Part shown: positions 1 through 7,958 of the stretch, in pieces | How the letters are laid out: each line of letters opens with the position of its first letter | Numbering within the stretch: position 1 is the stretch's first letter | Source of the DNA: Anaerolineae bacterium | Lineage (GTDB): Bacteria; Chloroflexota; Anaerolineae; Anaerolineales; Villigracilaceae | Length of the DNA: 64,000 nt | Direction of reading: 5' to 3' | NCBI GenBank assembly: GCA_021324435.1 | Contig: JAJPIZ010000017.1 | Coordinates: forward strand, 1-64,000 | Made by a program: the position numbers and the translations under genes | The notes under the pieces: generated by a model | Databases searched by the model: none | What the model was told of the DNA's origin: nothing | The model's input: the letters and a program-made list of their open reading frames with translations, nothing else

Positions 1-108
1 ACCGTGGAGCTGATCGTGCCGGTGGCGCTGGAGCAAGGCTCGAAGTTCGCCATCCGCGAAGGCGGCCTGACCGTCGGCGCAGGCGTCATCACCAAGATTA
101 TCGAGTAA
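1..108 (+). CDS. tuf: Elongation factor Tu, C-terminal end (partial)
   Basis: Only the last 35 codons are in the window; the gene continues to the left. The visible tail reads [10 protein letters not shown], then [12 protein letters not shown] and [12 protein letters not shown], which is the signature end of domain 3 of EF-Tu, the GTPase that delivers aminoacyl-tRNA to the ribosome. It stops at TAA 106-108 and is followed 21 bases later by rpmG, an arrangement common in bacteria where tuf precedes the secE-nusG block. Identity is based on this short but very conserved tail. Confidence 0.93.
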   Translation, partial: TVELIVPVALEQGSKFAIREGGLTVGAGVITKIIE

Positions 109-129
109 AGAAAGTTTGAGTAGGTTAGA

Positions 130-300
130 ATGGCTTCCAAGAAGAAAGATGTTCGCCCTGTGATTACATTTCAGTGCAGTGAATGCAAGAATCGGAACTA
201 TACGACCGAGAAGAACCGTCGCAACGACCCGAACCGACTGGAATTTAATAAATATTGTAATCACTGCAAGAAGCATACGCTTCATCGCGAAACGAAGTAG
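130..300 (+). CDS. rpmG: 50S ribosomal protein L33
   Basis: A 56-residue basic protein of the large ribosomal subunit. Two Cys pairs, CSEC at residues 16-19 and CNHC at 43-46, form the zinc-binding (C+) version of L33. The length is normal for the family. The start ATG at 130 gives the usual [10 protein letters not shown] beginning. It lies between tuf and tRNA-Trp, the standard context, and was missed by length-filtered ORF calling because of its size. Confidence 0.95.
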   Translation: MASKKKDVRPVITFQCSECKNRNYTTEKNRRNDPNRLEFNKYCNHCKKHTLHRETK

Positions 301-305
301 TTTGA

Positions 306-372
306 TGGTTGGGTAGTGGCTTGGTTCGGTCGTTCAACTACTGAACTACGAAACTGGATGACTATCCAACTA
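306..372 (+). repeat. Hairpin element built of TAGTT-type units
   Basis: The stretch between rpmG and tRNA-Trp has complementary ends (306-317 against 361-372, with G-T pairs) and interior pieces such as GTTCAACTAC and TGAACTACGAAAC. Its look and unit sequence resemble the hairpin at 24757-24838 inside the glycine riboswitch, so I treat it as one copy of a dispersed repeat family. It could fold as a processing or termination hairpin after rpmG. Confidence 0.5.
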
Positions 373-376
373 ATTT

Positions 377-449
377 AGGCCAGTAGCTCAATTGGTAGAG
401 CACTCGTCTCCAAAACGAGCGGTTGTGGGTTCGATTCCTGCCTGGCCTG
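377..449 (+). tRNA. trnW: tRNA-Trp (anticodon CCA)
   Basis: A 73-base cloverleaf. The 7-bp acceptor stem AGGCCAG (377-383) pairs with CTGGCCT (442-448), followed by discriminator G at 449. The anticodon stem CTCGT/ACGAG encloses loop CTCCAAA with anticodon CCA at 410-412. The T-loop TTCGATT is present. The 3' CCA is not encoded (GTCA follows). tRNA-Trp directly before secE-nusG is a classical bacterial arrangement. Confidence 0.96.
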
Positions 450-460
450 TCATGGCAAGG

Positions 461-508
461 ACGCCGCCTGCCCTTTGTCGTTTGAGGGTCGTCAGTGGCG
501 GCGTTTTA
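461..508 (+). terminator. Possible hairpin between tRNA-Trp and secE
   Basis: ACGCCGCC (461-468) can pair with GGCGGCGT (497-504), followed by TTTTAG. The loop is long (28 bases), so this may be a weak terminator or simply a processing structure downstream of the tRNA. Confidence 0.4.
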
Positions 509-559
509 GCCGTAAAATAATGAAGTGTCAGGGCAATCCCTGATGCAAGGAGATCGGTC

Positions 560-769
560 GTGGCTGAAAGAACGAAAAAGCAAAACGCGATTCAGCGTTA
601 CTTTAGCGAGACCGCAGGCGAGTTGCGCAAAGTCTCCTGGCCTTCCTGGCCGGAAGCGCGCCAGTTGACGATTCTCGTGATTCTCGTCATGGTATTCATG
701 GGCCTCTTTCTCGGGCTTGTGGATTTGGCCGCCAATAAATTGTTAAATCTGGTGCTTGGTATCCAGTAG
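560..769 (+). CDS. secE: Preprotein translocase subunit SecE
   Basis: A 69-residue single-span SecE, the small essential subunit that clamps SecY in the SecYEG channel. The amphipathic segment with ELRKVSWPSWPEARQ (residues about 20-35) is the family signature, followed by one membrane helix (about 37-60). The start is GTG at 560 with AAGGAG at 547-552. Length is typical of the short form outside Enterobacteria. nusG follows after 15 bases, so the two are co-transcribed. Confidence 0.96.
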   Translation: MAERTKKQNAIQRYFSETAGELRKVSWPSWPEARQLTILVILVMVFMGLFLGLVDLAANKLLNLVLGIQ

Positions 770-784
770 TAGATCGAGGTTTTG

Positions 785-1564
785 ATGGACGTGCAGGAAC
801 CGCAAGAGCAGTTCGAAGAAGAACCGCTTGAACCAACTACAGAGTCCACCGAGAAGCCGCAAGCTTCTTTGGCTGATTCAGCGCGGGATGAAACGACTGC
901 TATTGAAACGGAACCAGAGCAACCGGTCCAACAGGAGGCGGAAGAGGAACCTGTTGAGGAATCAAAACCTGCGCCCGCCTCGTCATCTCGACCGAGAACC
1001 AGCCTGCCCATCGAAGGCGAAGTTCCGCCCGAGGCTTCATCCGAACCCGCGTGGTATGTGATCCATTGCTATTCGGGTTATGAAAATAAAGTGCGGCACA
1101 ATCTGGAACAACGCATTGAAACGATGGGTATGAAGGACAAGATTTTCGATGTTGTCATTCCGACACAGGAAGAGATCGAAGTGCGCGATGGAAAGCGCCG
1201 CACGGTGGAGCGCCACATCTTCCCGGGTTATGTGCTCGTCAACATGAGCCTATCGGAAGAATCATGGTATGTCGTGCGTAACACTCCCGGCGTGACCGGC
1301 TTTGTGGGAATGGGCAACCTGCCCACGGCTTTGCGTCCCGAGGAGGTTTCGCAAATTATCAAGCGCATGGAGGCCGAAGCGCCGACGGTGAAGGTGACCT
1401 TCAAAGTGGGCGAGCGCGTCCGCATCATTGATGGACCGTTCAACGATTTCCGCGGCACAGTCGCTGAAATTGATATGGAACGCACCAAGGTGCGCGTGAT
1501 GGTGTCGTTCTTCGGACGCGAGACACCGGTTGAGTTGGACTTCTTGCAAGTAGAGAAGGCGTAA
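785..1564 (+). CDS. nusG: Transcription termination/antitermination protein NusG
   Basis: 259 residues. The NGN domain (about 90-205) starts AWYVIHCYSGYENKV and carries the HIFPGYVLV core that contacts RNA polymerase; the KOW domain (about 208-258) has VGERVRIIDGPFNDFRG. NusG binds elongating polymerase and couples transcription to Rho or to ribosomes. An acidic, Glu/Pro-rich extension of about 88 residues precedes the NGN domain; most bacterial NusG lack it. I chose ATG 785 over TTG 782 because the GAGG at 776-779 fits it better. It sits in the usual secE-nusG-rplK order. Confidence 0.95.
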   Translation: MDVQEPQEQFEEEPLEPTTESTEKPQASLADSARDETTAIETEPEQPVQQEAEEEPVEESKPAPASSSRPRTSLPIEGEVPPEASSEPAWYVIHCYSGYENKVRHNLEQRIETMGMKDKIFDVVIPTQEEIEVRDGKRRTVERHIFPGYVLVNMSLSEESWYVVRNTPGVTGFVGMGNLPTALRPEEVSQIIKRMEAEAPTVKVTFKVGERVRIIDGPFNDFRGTVAEIDMERTKVRVMVSFFGRETPVELDFLQVEKA

Positions 1565-1654
1565 ATATGTGACTTGCATTGGGCTGAAAAGTTCAATGTT
1601 GAGTGGGAGGGCGTCCCGTAAAAATCGCCCGCTAAAACCACGAAGGAGTAAAGA

Positions 1655-2080
1655 ATGGCAAAGAAACTAAAGGCAATCGTTCGCCTCCAGCTCGAAGCTG
1701 GAAAAGCCAACCCCGCGCCGCCTGTCGGCCCGGCGCTGGCGGGCCATGGAATCAACATCATGGCCTTCTGCAAGGAATACAATGCCCGCACGGCCAACCG
1801 CCAGGGAGAGGTGCTTCCTGCAGAGATTACCGTCTATACGGACGGCTCGTTCACGTTTGTGTTGAAGACTCCGCCCGCCGCGGTGTTATTACGCAAGGCC
1901 GCGGGCGTGGAAAAAGGCTCGGGTGTGCCGAACAAGGACAAGGTCGGCAAAGTGACGCGCAAGCAGGTCCGCGAGATCGCCGAACTGAAGATGAAAGACT
2001 TGAACGCGATTGATATCGAAGGCGCGATGAAGCAAGTTGAAGGCACGGCGCGTTCGATGGGAATCAACGTTGTAGATTAA
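1655..2080 (+). CDS. rplK: 50S ribosomal protein L11
   Basis: 141 residues, the normal length. The N-terminal domain has [19 protein letters not shown]-type sequence (here [20 protein letters not shown]) and [15 protein letters not shown]; the C-terminal rRNA-binding domain ends in [11 protein letters not shown]11 forms the GTPase-associated centre with 23S rRNA and the L10-L12 stalk. GAAGGAG at 1642-1648 precedes the ATG. It is followed by rplA after 43 bases. Confidence 0.96.
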   Translation: MAKKLKAIVRLQLEAGKANPAPPVGPALAGHGINIMAFCKEYNARTANRQGEVLPAEITVYTDGSFTFVLKTPPAAVLLRKAAGVEKGSGVPNKDKVGKVTRKQVREIAELKMKDLNAIDIEGAMKQVEGTARSMGINVVD

Positions 2081-2123
2081 TTGTGGGAGGGCCTCTCAGC
2101 CCGCTAGCACCACGGAGGATAAA

Positions 2124-2843
2124 ATGGCAAAACCTGGAAAGAAATACAAGGCCGCTTTGGCCAAGGTTGATCTTAATAAACTATATTCGCCGCAAGACGG
2201 CGTTGCGCTGGCGAAGGAAACAGCCTATACAAAATTCGATGCGAGCGTGGAAGTTCACATGCGCACCGCGCTGGATCCTCGTCAGGCCGATCAGCAAGTG
2301 CGCGATGTCGTTGTCCTGCCGCATGGCTTGGGCAAGACCGTGCGTGTGCTGGTCTTCGCGACTGGCGAAGGCGCGTCCGCCGCGCGAGCGGCAGGCGCAG
2401 ATTTGGTCGCCGACGACGATGAAACGTTGAAGAAGATCGAAGGCGGCATGACCGACTTCGATGTGGCGATTGCCACCCCGGATGCAATGGGAAAAGTTGG
2501 CCGCCTCGGTCGCGTGCTTGGACCTCGAGGTTTGATGCCGAATCCGAAGGCTGGTACCGTTGTTCCGCCGCAGGATTTGGAACGAACCATTAAGGAAGCC
2601 AAGGCTGGCCGCGTCGAGTTTCGTCTCGACAAGACTGCCAACATCCATGTTGTGATCGGAAAAGCCTCGTTCGATGCCAAGAAGTTGTATGAAAACTTTG
2701 CGGCATTGATGGATGCGATCAACAAGGCTCGCCCAGCCGGAGCAAAAGGCGCGTACATCAAGCGTATTGTGATCAACTCGACGATGGGCCCCGGGGTCAA
2801 AATTGATCCCAATCAGGCCCTTTCTGTGGAGGCTACCGAGTAG
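2124..2843 (+). CDS. rplA: 50S ribosomal protein L1
   Basis: 239 residues, usual for bacterial L1, the mobile stalk protein that helps release deacylated tRNA. Recognisable pieces are [12 protein letters not shown] at the start, the [19 protein letters not shown] loop in the middle and [18 protein letters not shown] near the end. GGAGG at 2114-2118 gives the ribosome site. The gene ends the rplKA pair; the L10 leader follows. Confidence 0.96.
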   Translation: MAKPGKKYKAALAKVDLNKLYSPQDGVALAKETAYTKFDASVEVHMRTALDPRQADQQVRDVVVLPHGLGKTVRVLVFATGEGASAARAAGADLVADDDETLKKIEGGMTDFDVAIATPDAMGKVGRLGRVLGPRGLMPNPKAGTVVPPQDLERTIKEAKAGRVEFRLDKTANIHVVIGKASFDAKKLYENFAALMDAINKARPAGAKGAYIKRIVINSTMGPGVKIDPNQALSVEATE

Positions 2844-2875
2844 TAAAATACTCGTTACCTAAATTTAGAAGCCAC

Positions 2876-3058
2876 TACCTATGACGGTGGGTGTCCCTCG
2901 CAAGAGGAACTTAATATCCTGCCCAGGTGGAGACTTAAAGCAAATTTCAGCCCGACGGGTTGATTCTCCTTTTGGAGCCCTCTATGAGGGTAATGCGAAA
3001 AGTCTTTGCCTGCGTGTGTAGGTGATTTTCCTACCAAGAAGTGGCAAAGACTTTTTGA
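2876..3058 (+). promoter_or_regulatory. Ribosomal protein L10 leader RNA
   Basis: The untranslated stretch before rplJ contains TTAATATCCTGCCCAGGTGG (2911-2930), which matches the conserved core of the L10 leader that L10-(L12)4 binds to repress its own synthesis. Upstream there is a GTCCCTCGCAAGAGGAAC hairpin region, and downstream an attenuator-like stem. Position directly before rplJ agrees with the known role. Confidence 0.85.
2998..3056 (+). terminator. Attenuator-like hairpin before rplJ
   Basis: AAAAGTCTTTGCC (2998-3010) pairs perfectly over 13 bp with GGCAAAGACTTTT (3043-3055), with a smaller GTAGG/CCTAC stem (3018-3022 with 3030-3034) inside. It ends in TTTTTG before the rplJ ribosome site. 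It could terminate transcription in the L10-bound state of the leader. Confidence 0.65.
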
Positions 3059-3079
3059 TTGAAAGGAGGTGAATCCCCG

Positions 3080-3610
3080 TTGGCTATTACTAAACAGCGC
3101 AAGGAAGAAGTTCTGGCGACGTATCAGGACTGGTTGAAGCGCAGTCAGGCTGTGATCCTCGTGGAGTACACGGGCGCGAAAATGAAAGACATGGACGCGA
3201 TCCGCGCCAAGGTGCGCGAGACCGGAGGCGAGTTCCATGTGGTGAAAAATACGCTGGCGCGCCGCGTCTTTACGGACCAGGGAATGACTCTGCCTGAAGA
3301 TTATCTTACGAAATCCACAGCAGTGTCGTTCGCGTTCATAGATCCCGCCGCGACCGCCAAGGCGCTTTCCGACGCGACCAAAGGCTTGGAGTTTGTCAAA
3401 GTCAAAGGCGGTTTCCTCGCCGGGCAGCAATTGAACCCGGCGCAGGTCAAGGCGCTGGCTGAACTACCGCCATTACCTATCGTCCGCGCACAATTGCTCG
3501 GTGTTCTGCAAGCCCCGGCCGGCAAATTGGTCCGCACGATTGCCGAACCCGCACGTTCGCTGGCTTCCGTCTTTCGCGCTTTTTCAGAAAAGGCGCAAGC
3601 CGTCGTGTAA
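3080..3610 (+). CDS. rplJ: 50S ribosomal protein L10
   Basis: 176 residues. The N-terminal rRNA-binding domain reads [21 protein letters not shown] and has [15 protein letters not shown] and [12 protein letters not shown]; the C-terminal helix carries the L12 dimer-binding sites. I place the start at TTG 3080, because AAAGGAGGT at 3062-3070 is well spaced for it; the reading frame stays open back to 3059, but that would include the ribosome site itself. L10 also acts as repressor through the leader upstream. Confidence 0.93.
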   Translation: MAITKQRKEEVLATYQDWLKRSQAVILVEYTGAKMKDMDAIRAKVRETGGEFHVVKNTLARRVFTDQGMTLPEDYLTKSTAVSFAFIDPAATAKALSDATKGLEFVKVKGGFLAGQQLNPAQVKALAELPPLPIVRAQLLGVLQAPAGKLVRTIAEPARSLASVFRAFSEKAQAVV

Positions 3611-3618
3611 GTTCATTT

Positions 3619-3733
3619 GTCATTGCGAGCGGCGTTTCTGCGCCGCGTGGCAATCTCATGTGCATTTCATTCAAATGCTCGAGGAGATGCCTCTTTGCCC
3701 TCGCTTCGCTCGAAGCAGGCTCCTCGCAACGAC
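3619..3733 (+). repeat. Dispersed GTCATTGCGAG...CTCGCAACGAC repeat
   Basis: The 166-base gap between rplJ and rplL holds an element with inverted ends GTCATTGCGAG (3619-3629) and CTCGCAACGAC (3723-3733) and inner pieces GGCAATCTC and GAGATGCCTC. Related copies occur at 43221-43315 and 45056-45084. This is a short palindromic repeat family, not a gene. Confidence 0.75.
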
Positions 3734-3776
3734 ATCGTTCAAAATCTATCTCAAGGAAAGTAAGGAGTTTTGTACA

Positions 3777-4160
3777 ATGGCTGCAAATATCGAAAATTTG
3801 GTTGAGGAACTGAGCAAACTCTCTGTTCTCGAAGCCGCTGATCTGGTCAAGAAGTTGGAAGAAAAATGGGGCGTCTCCGCCGCCGCTCCGGTGGCCGTGG
3901 CCGCTGTCGGTGGCGGCGCGGCTGGCGCCGCGGAGGCCGTCGAAGAGAAGACTGAATTCGACGTAATTATCAAAGATGCTGGCGCCAAGAAAATTGACGT
4001 CATCAAGGTCATCCGCCAACTGACCAGCCTCGGCTTGGGCGAGGCCAAAGCGCTGGCTGAGACCGCGGGTGGTAAGGTCCTTTCGGCGGTTGGCAAGGAT
4101 GCCGCCATGGACGCCAAGAAGAAATTGGAAGAAGCTGGCGCGCAGGTCGAAGTCAAGTAA
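3777..4160 (+). CDS. rplL: 50S ribosomal protein L7/L12
   Basis: 127 residues. The N-terminal dimerisation helices ([20 protein letters not shown]) are joined by an Ala/Val-rich hinge to a C-terminal domain with [20 protein letters not shown] and [10 protein letters not shown], the factor-binding site of the ribosomal stalk. The start ATG 3777 is preceded by TAAGGAG at 3761-3767; upstream in-frame codons belong to the repeat and are not part of the protein. A strong terminator follows. Confidence 0.96.
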   Translation: MAANIENLVEELSKLSVLEAADLVKKLEEKWGVSAAAPVAVAAVGGGAAGAAEAVEEKTEFDVIIKDAGAKKIDVIKVIRQLTSLGLGEAKALAETAGGKVLSAVGKDAAMDAKKKLEEAGAQVEVK

Positions 4161-4172
4161 TTCACTTCAGCA

Positions 4173-4211
4173 AAATCAAAGAGACGACCCCAACGGTCGT
4201 CTCTTTGATTT
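4173..4211 (+). terminator. Rho-independent terminator after rplL
   Basis: A 17-bp perfect stem, AAATCAAAGAGACGACC (4173-4189) with its complement at 4195-4211, loop CCAAC. It ends the ribosomal operon and separates it from the ubiquitin-like operon. Confidence 0.9.
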
Positions 4212-4280
4212 AAGCCACCCGTTAGTGAATCGTAAGGTGAAATTAGGGGAAAATCGGGCCCACTAGTACTTATTTCCTAG

Positions 4281-4309
4281 TTGACTTTGGGAGGGTGAAT
4301 CCGTATACT
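4281..4309 (+). promoter_or_regulatory. Sigma-70-type promoter of the ubiquitin-like operon
   Basis: TTGACT (4281-4286) and TATACT (4304-4309) are separated by exactly 17 bases. The expected transcription start is near 4316, some 50 bases before the E1 start codon. No other strong promoter is seen inside the seven-gene run that follows. Confidence 0.75.
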
Positions 4310-4319
4310 CGGTGTATCT

Positions 4320-4330
4320 TGGTCTGACCG
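4320..4330 (+). promoter_or_regulatory. Possible GntR/FadR-type operator
   Basis: TGGTCTGACCG matches the TGGTNNNACCA consensus of FadR-subfamily GntR regulators at all but the last base and lies just downstream of the expected transcription start. Because the first gene of the operon begins with a GntR DNA-binding domain, this is a candidate autoregulatory site. This is inference from sequence only. Confidence 0.5.
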
Positions 4331-4365
4331 CCATACCACAGAAAGAGAACAATTTCAGGAAAACC

Positions 4366-6054
4366 ATGAAAATTCAGCCAATTGCACGTAAAACTCTTGC
4401 GGAAACTGTGGCGGGGAAACTAGCCGCTTCCATTTTAGATGGAAGTTTGCAGCCCGGAGCTCACCTTCCTCCGGAGCGCGAACTGATGGGGCAGTTCGGG
4501 ATCAGTCGCTCCACTTTGCGCGAAGCCCTCAAAGGGCTTGAAGAAAATAACCTGATCGAGTCTCGTCCACACGTGGGATGGTTTGCCCGCGCTATAGATG
4601 AGTCAAACATGGCTCAGGCGAAGGAAATGGCTGGAGGAGCGGCGGATACCGCCTCACGTCCCGCGACGAACGAGCCGCCTACCGGACCGTTTCGCGTGCC
4701 CATGGCCGACAAAGCCATCCACATCCCGAACTTGAAAAAAGATCGCCTTGGCACCTTCGAGTTCATCTCGTGGTGGGAGCGCGAGAAAGTTCAGAATGCC
4801 AGAGTGATGGTCATCGGCGCCGGTGCGCTTGGCAATGAAGTTATCAAGAACCTGTCGCTGATGGGCATTGGGAATCTATTTATCGTGGATTTCGACAAAG
4901 TCGAGGCCGCAAATTTGAGCCGCTCCATTTTATTCCGCGAAGGCGACAATAATCGCAGTAAAGCCGAGATCGCCGCGGCCCGCGCCAAATCCATCAACCC
5001 GGATGTACATGTTCAATACTTGAATGGCGATATCACGACTCAATTAGGCCTGGGCATTTTCCGTCGCATGGATGTTGTGATCGGATGTCTCGATAATCGT
5101 GAGGCCCGCCTGGCCGTCAACCGTTTCTGCTATTGGGTCAACAAACCCTGGGTTGACGGAGCGATTCAGGAACTGCTCGGGCTTGTACGCGTCTTTGTGC
5201 CAGGGCAGGGCGCGTGTTACGAATGCACGCTCACCGAGCAGGCTCTGCGCGATCTTTCCATGCGCTATTCGTGCCCATTGCTTGCCCGTCAGAACATTTT
5301 GCTTGGCAAAGTCCCAACCACACCGACCATCGCTTCGATCATCGGCGCAATGCAATCTCAGGAAGCGTTGAAGTTGATCAACGGCATACCGGTCGAGCCG
5401 GGCAAGGTCACGCACTTCAATGGCATGGTCAATGAGATGCACACCACGGCATACTCGCCGCGCGACGACTGTGAAAGCCACTGGACGTACGGCGATATCA
5501 CGGAACTTCCTGCGCGCGCCGAACGCACCACTCTCGCAGATTTGTTGCGCATCGCCCGCGCGGACCTCGGACCGGACGCCATGATCGAGCTTGATCAAGA
5601 GCTGATTACTTCTCTCGAATGCCCGAACTGTCACACGGTCGAGAAAATTCTGCGGCCCTTGAGCGAAGTCACGTTCGAGGCCGGTCATTGCCCGACCTGT
5701 GGCGTGCTTCGCGAATCAACATTGACTCATATCATCACTGGCGAAGAGGACTTCCTGCATCGGACTCTCGCCAGCGTCGGCGTGCCGTCCTTGCATATTC
5801 TGCGCGCACACAATGGCGTTCAATATCGTTTCTATGAATTAACCGGTGACCTCGCCGAAGCTCTTCACTTCCGCCACTTTGAGCCAAAACACGTTGCGCT
5901 GGCTCCTGCAACCCATGAGCCGCAACCCGCCACCAAAAACATACCGACCAGCGGACGCGTACGCATTAAGGGCGAGGCCAAGAGCGACCTAACGATAAAG
6001 CATGTCTCTGCAGAGCCCGTTGGCAGCCGCGTGAAAGTACGTAAATCGAGCTGA
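4366..6054 (+). CDS. GntR-ThiF fusion: E1-like activating enzyme
   Basis: 562 residues in three parts. Residues about 1-75 form a GntR winged helix (LPPERELMGQFGISRSTLREAL, written here only in part: PPERELMGQFGISRSTLREA). Residues about 130-350 form a ThiF/E1 adenylation domain with nucleotide loop GAGALG at 151-156, acidic residue in FIVDFD, the NLSRSILF arginine motif and the GCLDNREAR motif. C284-YE-C287 and later CPNC/CPTC pairs could bind zinc; C303 in RYSC is the best candidate for the thioester cysteine by position relative to MoeB/E1 proteins. The remaining C-terminal part is unassigned. ATG 4366 was chosen for AGGA at 4357-4360. It likely adenylates the C terminus of the ubiquitin-like protein encoded downstream. 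The GntR fusion is unusual. Confidence 0.88.
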   Translation: MKIQPIARKTLAETVAGKLAASILDGSLQPGAHLPPERELMGQFGISRSTLREALKGLEENNLIESRPHVGWFARAIDESNMAQAKEMAGGAADTASRPATNEPPTGPFRVPMADKAIHIPNLKKDRLGTFEFISWWEREKVQNARVMVIGAGALGNEVIKNLSLMGIGNLFIVDFDKVEAANLSRSILFREGDNNRSKAEIAAARAKSINPDVHVQYLNGDITTQLGLGIFRRMDVVIGCLDNREARLAVNRFCYWVNKPWVDGAIQELLGLVRVFVPGQGACYECTLTEQALRDLSMRYSCPLLARQNILLGKVPTTPTIASIIGAMQSQEALKLINGIPVEPGKVTHFNGMVNEMHTTAYSPRDDCESHWTYGDITELPARAERTTLADLLRIARADLGPDAMIELDQELITSLECPNCHTVEKILRPLSEVTFEAGHCPTCGVLRESTLTHIITGEEDFLHRTLASVGVPSLHILRAHNGVQYRFYELTGDLAEALHFRHFEPKHVALAPATHEPQPATKNIPTSGRVRIKGEAKSDLTIKHVSAEPVGSRVKVRKSS

Positions 6055-6058
6055 TGTT

Positions 6059-6970
6059 ATGGCTTATCAAACGACCATGAGTTCATATAACTTCGACCAG
6101 CCCTCTGAGCACTGGCACTTGTTTCGCAAGTTGTCTTTGCTCTTCCTGCTGATTGTTGCGATTGCATTGGGCCTTGTAATTCTGTCCCGTCAGAAGACAG
6201 GTATTCCGTTGTTGTGGTTCAACCTGCTGGCGGACGCCGGTCTCGGGTTGATTGCTGGAGCCGGGTCGCGCATTCTTCTGCGTCAACGGAACGGATTCAT
6301 TCGCGGGCTGGCCTCCGCCGCGATGGCCATCGTTGGCCTGGTAGTGCTTGGCTATTTCACCGACTGGAAAAGCGGTATCGGCCCATTGCAATTTGTGGGG
6401 CGAAACGCGGCGAATTGGAACAGACTGTCTCATGCTGTTTCATCGCTCGATTGGAACAACACTATTCGTTACCTGCGCGTTGATCGATTCGATGTGAATT
6501 GGTTTGCTTTGGCGCACATGATGATCGCCGTTGATGCATCGTGGATCGCATTACGAGCCTGGAATCACTCCAACGCGCGCATGATCGAGCCATCGGTATC
6601 GTCACATGTGCGGAGTCGCAGGCGAGCGGCGCGTACTTCACCGAGTTTGGCCGTGGCTGTGACGCCACATGTCCCAGCGGTGCAGAGAGTCGGTGTGCCA
6701 GCGGCAGGTTCGAGGTCCCGCGTGAAACGCAGAAAGCCCGAACGCGTCAAGTCATCCGGAGGATCATCCCGCTCCAGAGCATGGAATCCATTGCGCCGCA
6801 AACCTGAAGTTCAATTGGCAGTTTACGAGGAACATCGTTGTCCCTATTGTCTTGAACCTGTGAAACGCAACGATCCGCGCGGAACAGTTGAATGCGACAT
6901 TTGCCATACCCTGCATCACAAAGATTGCTGGGATATCACTGGCTCCTGCCAGGTGCCCCATCTCAACTAA
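6059..6970 (+). CDS. Membrane protein with C-terminal RING-like zinc finger (E3-like)
   Basis: 303 residues, starting 4 bases after the E1 stop. Three or four hydrophobic segments lie in the first half (about 24-43, 57-75, 83-100, and a weaker one near 150-165). Then comes a Ser/Arg-rich linker of about 80 residues, and a final treble-clef: CPYC (261-264), CDIC (279-282), H286/H287, C290 and C297, with H301 possible as eighth ligand. This spacing is that of prokaryotic RING-finger domains found beside E1/E2 genes. It would hold an E3-like ligase or adaptor at the membrane with the finger facing the cytoplasm. No enzymatic function can be proven from sequence. Confidence 0.8.
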   Translation: MAYQTTMSSYNFDQPSEHWHLFRKLSLLFLLIVAIALGLVILSRQKTGIPLLWFNLLADAGLGLIAGAGSRILLRQRNGFIRGLASAAMAIVGLVVLGYFTDWKSGIGPLQFVGRNAANWNRLSHAVSSLDWNNTIRYLRVDRFDVNWFALAHMMIAVDASWIALRAWNHSNARMIEPSVSSHVRSRRRAARTSPSLAVAVTPHVPAVQRVGVPAAGSRSRVKRRKPERVKSSGGSSRSRAWNPLRRKPEVQLAVYEEHRCPYCLEPVKRNDPRGTVECDICHTLHHKDCWDITGSCQVPHLN

Positions 6971-6985
6971 TTTTGGAGGAAACCC

Positions 6986-7888
6986 ATGCCTGATTTGAAT
7001 GTAACCCTCGTTTTACCCAGCGGTGGAGCACGTACCGCTGAAGTGCCGGATGATGTTCCGACCAAGGATTTGATGGCGGAATTCATCTCCTTGTTGCAAT
7101 TGCCCACTACGGGTCCGGATGGGCGGCCGATGACATATCGCCTTGACAGCAAAGCGCTCGGCCGCGAGTTAACCGAGGGCGAGACCCTCTCCGCGGCGGG
7201 CATCCCGGACAATGATCGTTTGATGATAACAGCGGACATTACAGCCGGGGCCGGCAACGTTGTGGCCGAAAGTCCGCGCATGAGGCGCCTGAAAGCCGAC
7301 CAAAAATTGATGCAGGAATTGGCCGCGCAGTCCAATTTGATCAGTTTTGTCGCGCACTCGCCGCGCCCCAATCTGCCGCCTGAGCGTTACATCGTGACCT
7401 TTAAGTGCAAGAGTATTGCCAACGTGGATCGGCAGGGTAACCCGCAGTTCAGCGATCATCATCAGGTGGAGATTTATCTCCATAACCAATATCCGCAACG
7501 CTGGCCCGGCATGAAATGGCTGACGCCGATCTGGCATCCGAACATCAATCACTTGAACGGAAGTGTTTGTATTGACGCCGCCTGGTGGACGGCCAGCCGC
7601 TCTTTGGACAGACTGGTGGTTATGCTGGGCGAGATGTTGCAATACAAAAACTATCATGATGATCCCACCAAACCACCGTTCCCATGGGACCCTGAGGCGG
7701 CGCGCTGGAGCCGGGAATATCGCAAGAAACACCCGAACATTTTCCCGGTGGACACGCGAGAGTTGCTCCACGCAGAGCGCGTGAAATTCAGCACTGGCGG
7801 TCAGGACAATAAGAAACCAAAGATTACGCTGACCAGCCCCACTGCTTCCAAGCCCGCCGCCAAGGCGAAAGTCCACATCAAGAAGTAG
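6986..7888 (+). CDS. E2-like ubiquitin-conjugating enzyme with N-terminal ubiquitin-like domain
   Basis: 300 residues. Residues 1-85 are a YukD-like ubiquitin fold almost repeated in the next gene (62 of 83 aligned positions identical by hand count). Residues about 95-245 are a UBC domain: PPERYIVTFKCKS, VEIYLHNQYP, TPIWHPNIN with HPN at 184-186, and active-site C195 in GSVCI, nine residues after the HPN Asn, as in eukaryotic E2s. The tail is Lys-rich. It should receive the ubiquitin-like protein from the E1 as a thioester. GGAGG at 6974-6978 precedes ATG 6986. Confidence 0.9.
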   Translation: MPDLNVTLVLPSGGARTAEVPDDVPTKDLMAEFISLLQLPTTGPDGRPMTYRLDSKALGRELTEGETLSAAGIPDNDRLMITADITAGAGNVVAESPRMRRLKADQKLMQELAAQSNLISFVAHSPRPNLPPERYIVTFKCKSIANVDRQGNPQFSDHHQVEIYLHNQYPQRWPGMKWLTPIWHPNINHLNGSVCIDAAWWTASRSLDRLVVMLGEMLQYKNYHDDPTKPPFPWDPEAARWSREYRKKHPNIFPVDTRELLHAERVKFSTGGQDNKKPKITLTSPTASKPAAKAKVHIKK

Positions 7889-7958
7889 CTATTTTCCCGC
7901 GGTGCAAACCGGTATTGCAGAAAGTCTAGATCGTCAATCTCAGAAAGGAGAATTTACC

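Noticed and set aside
7169-7876. 235-codon minus-strand frame over the E2 gene
   Set aside because: Shadow of the UBC gene, which has the HPN and Cys motifs on the plus strand.
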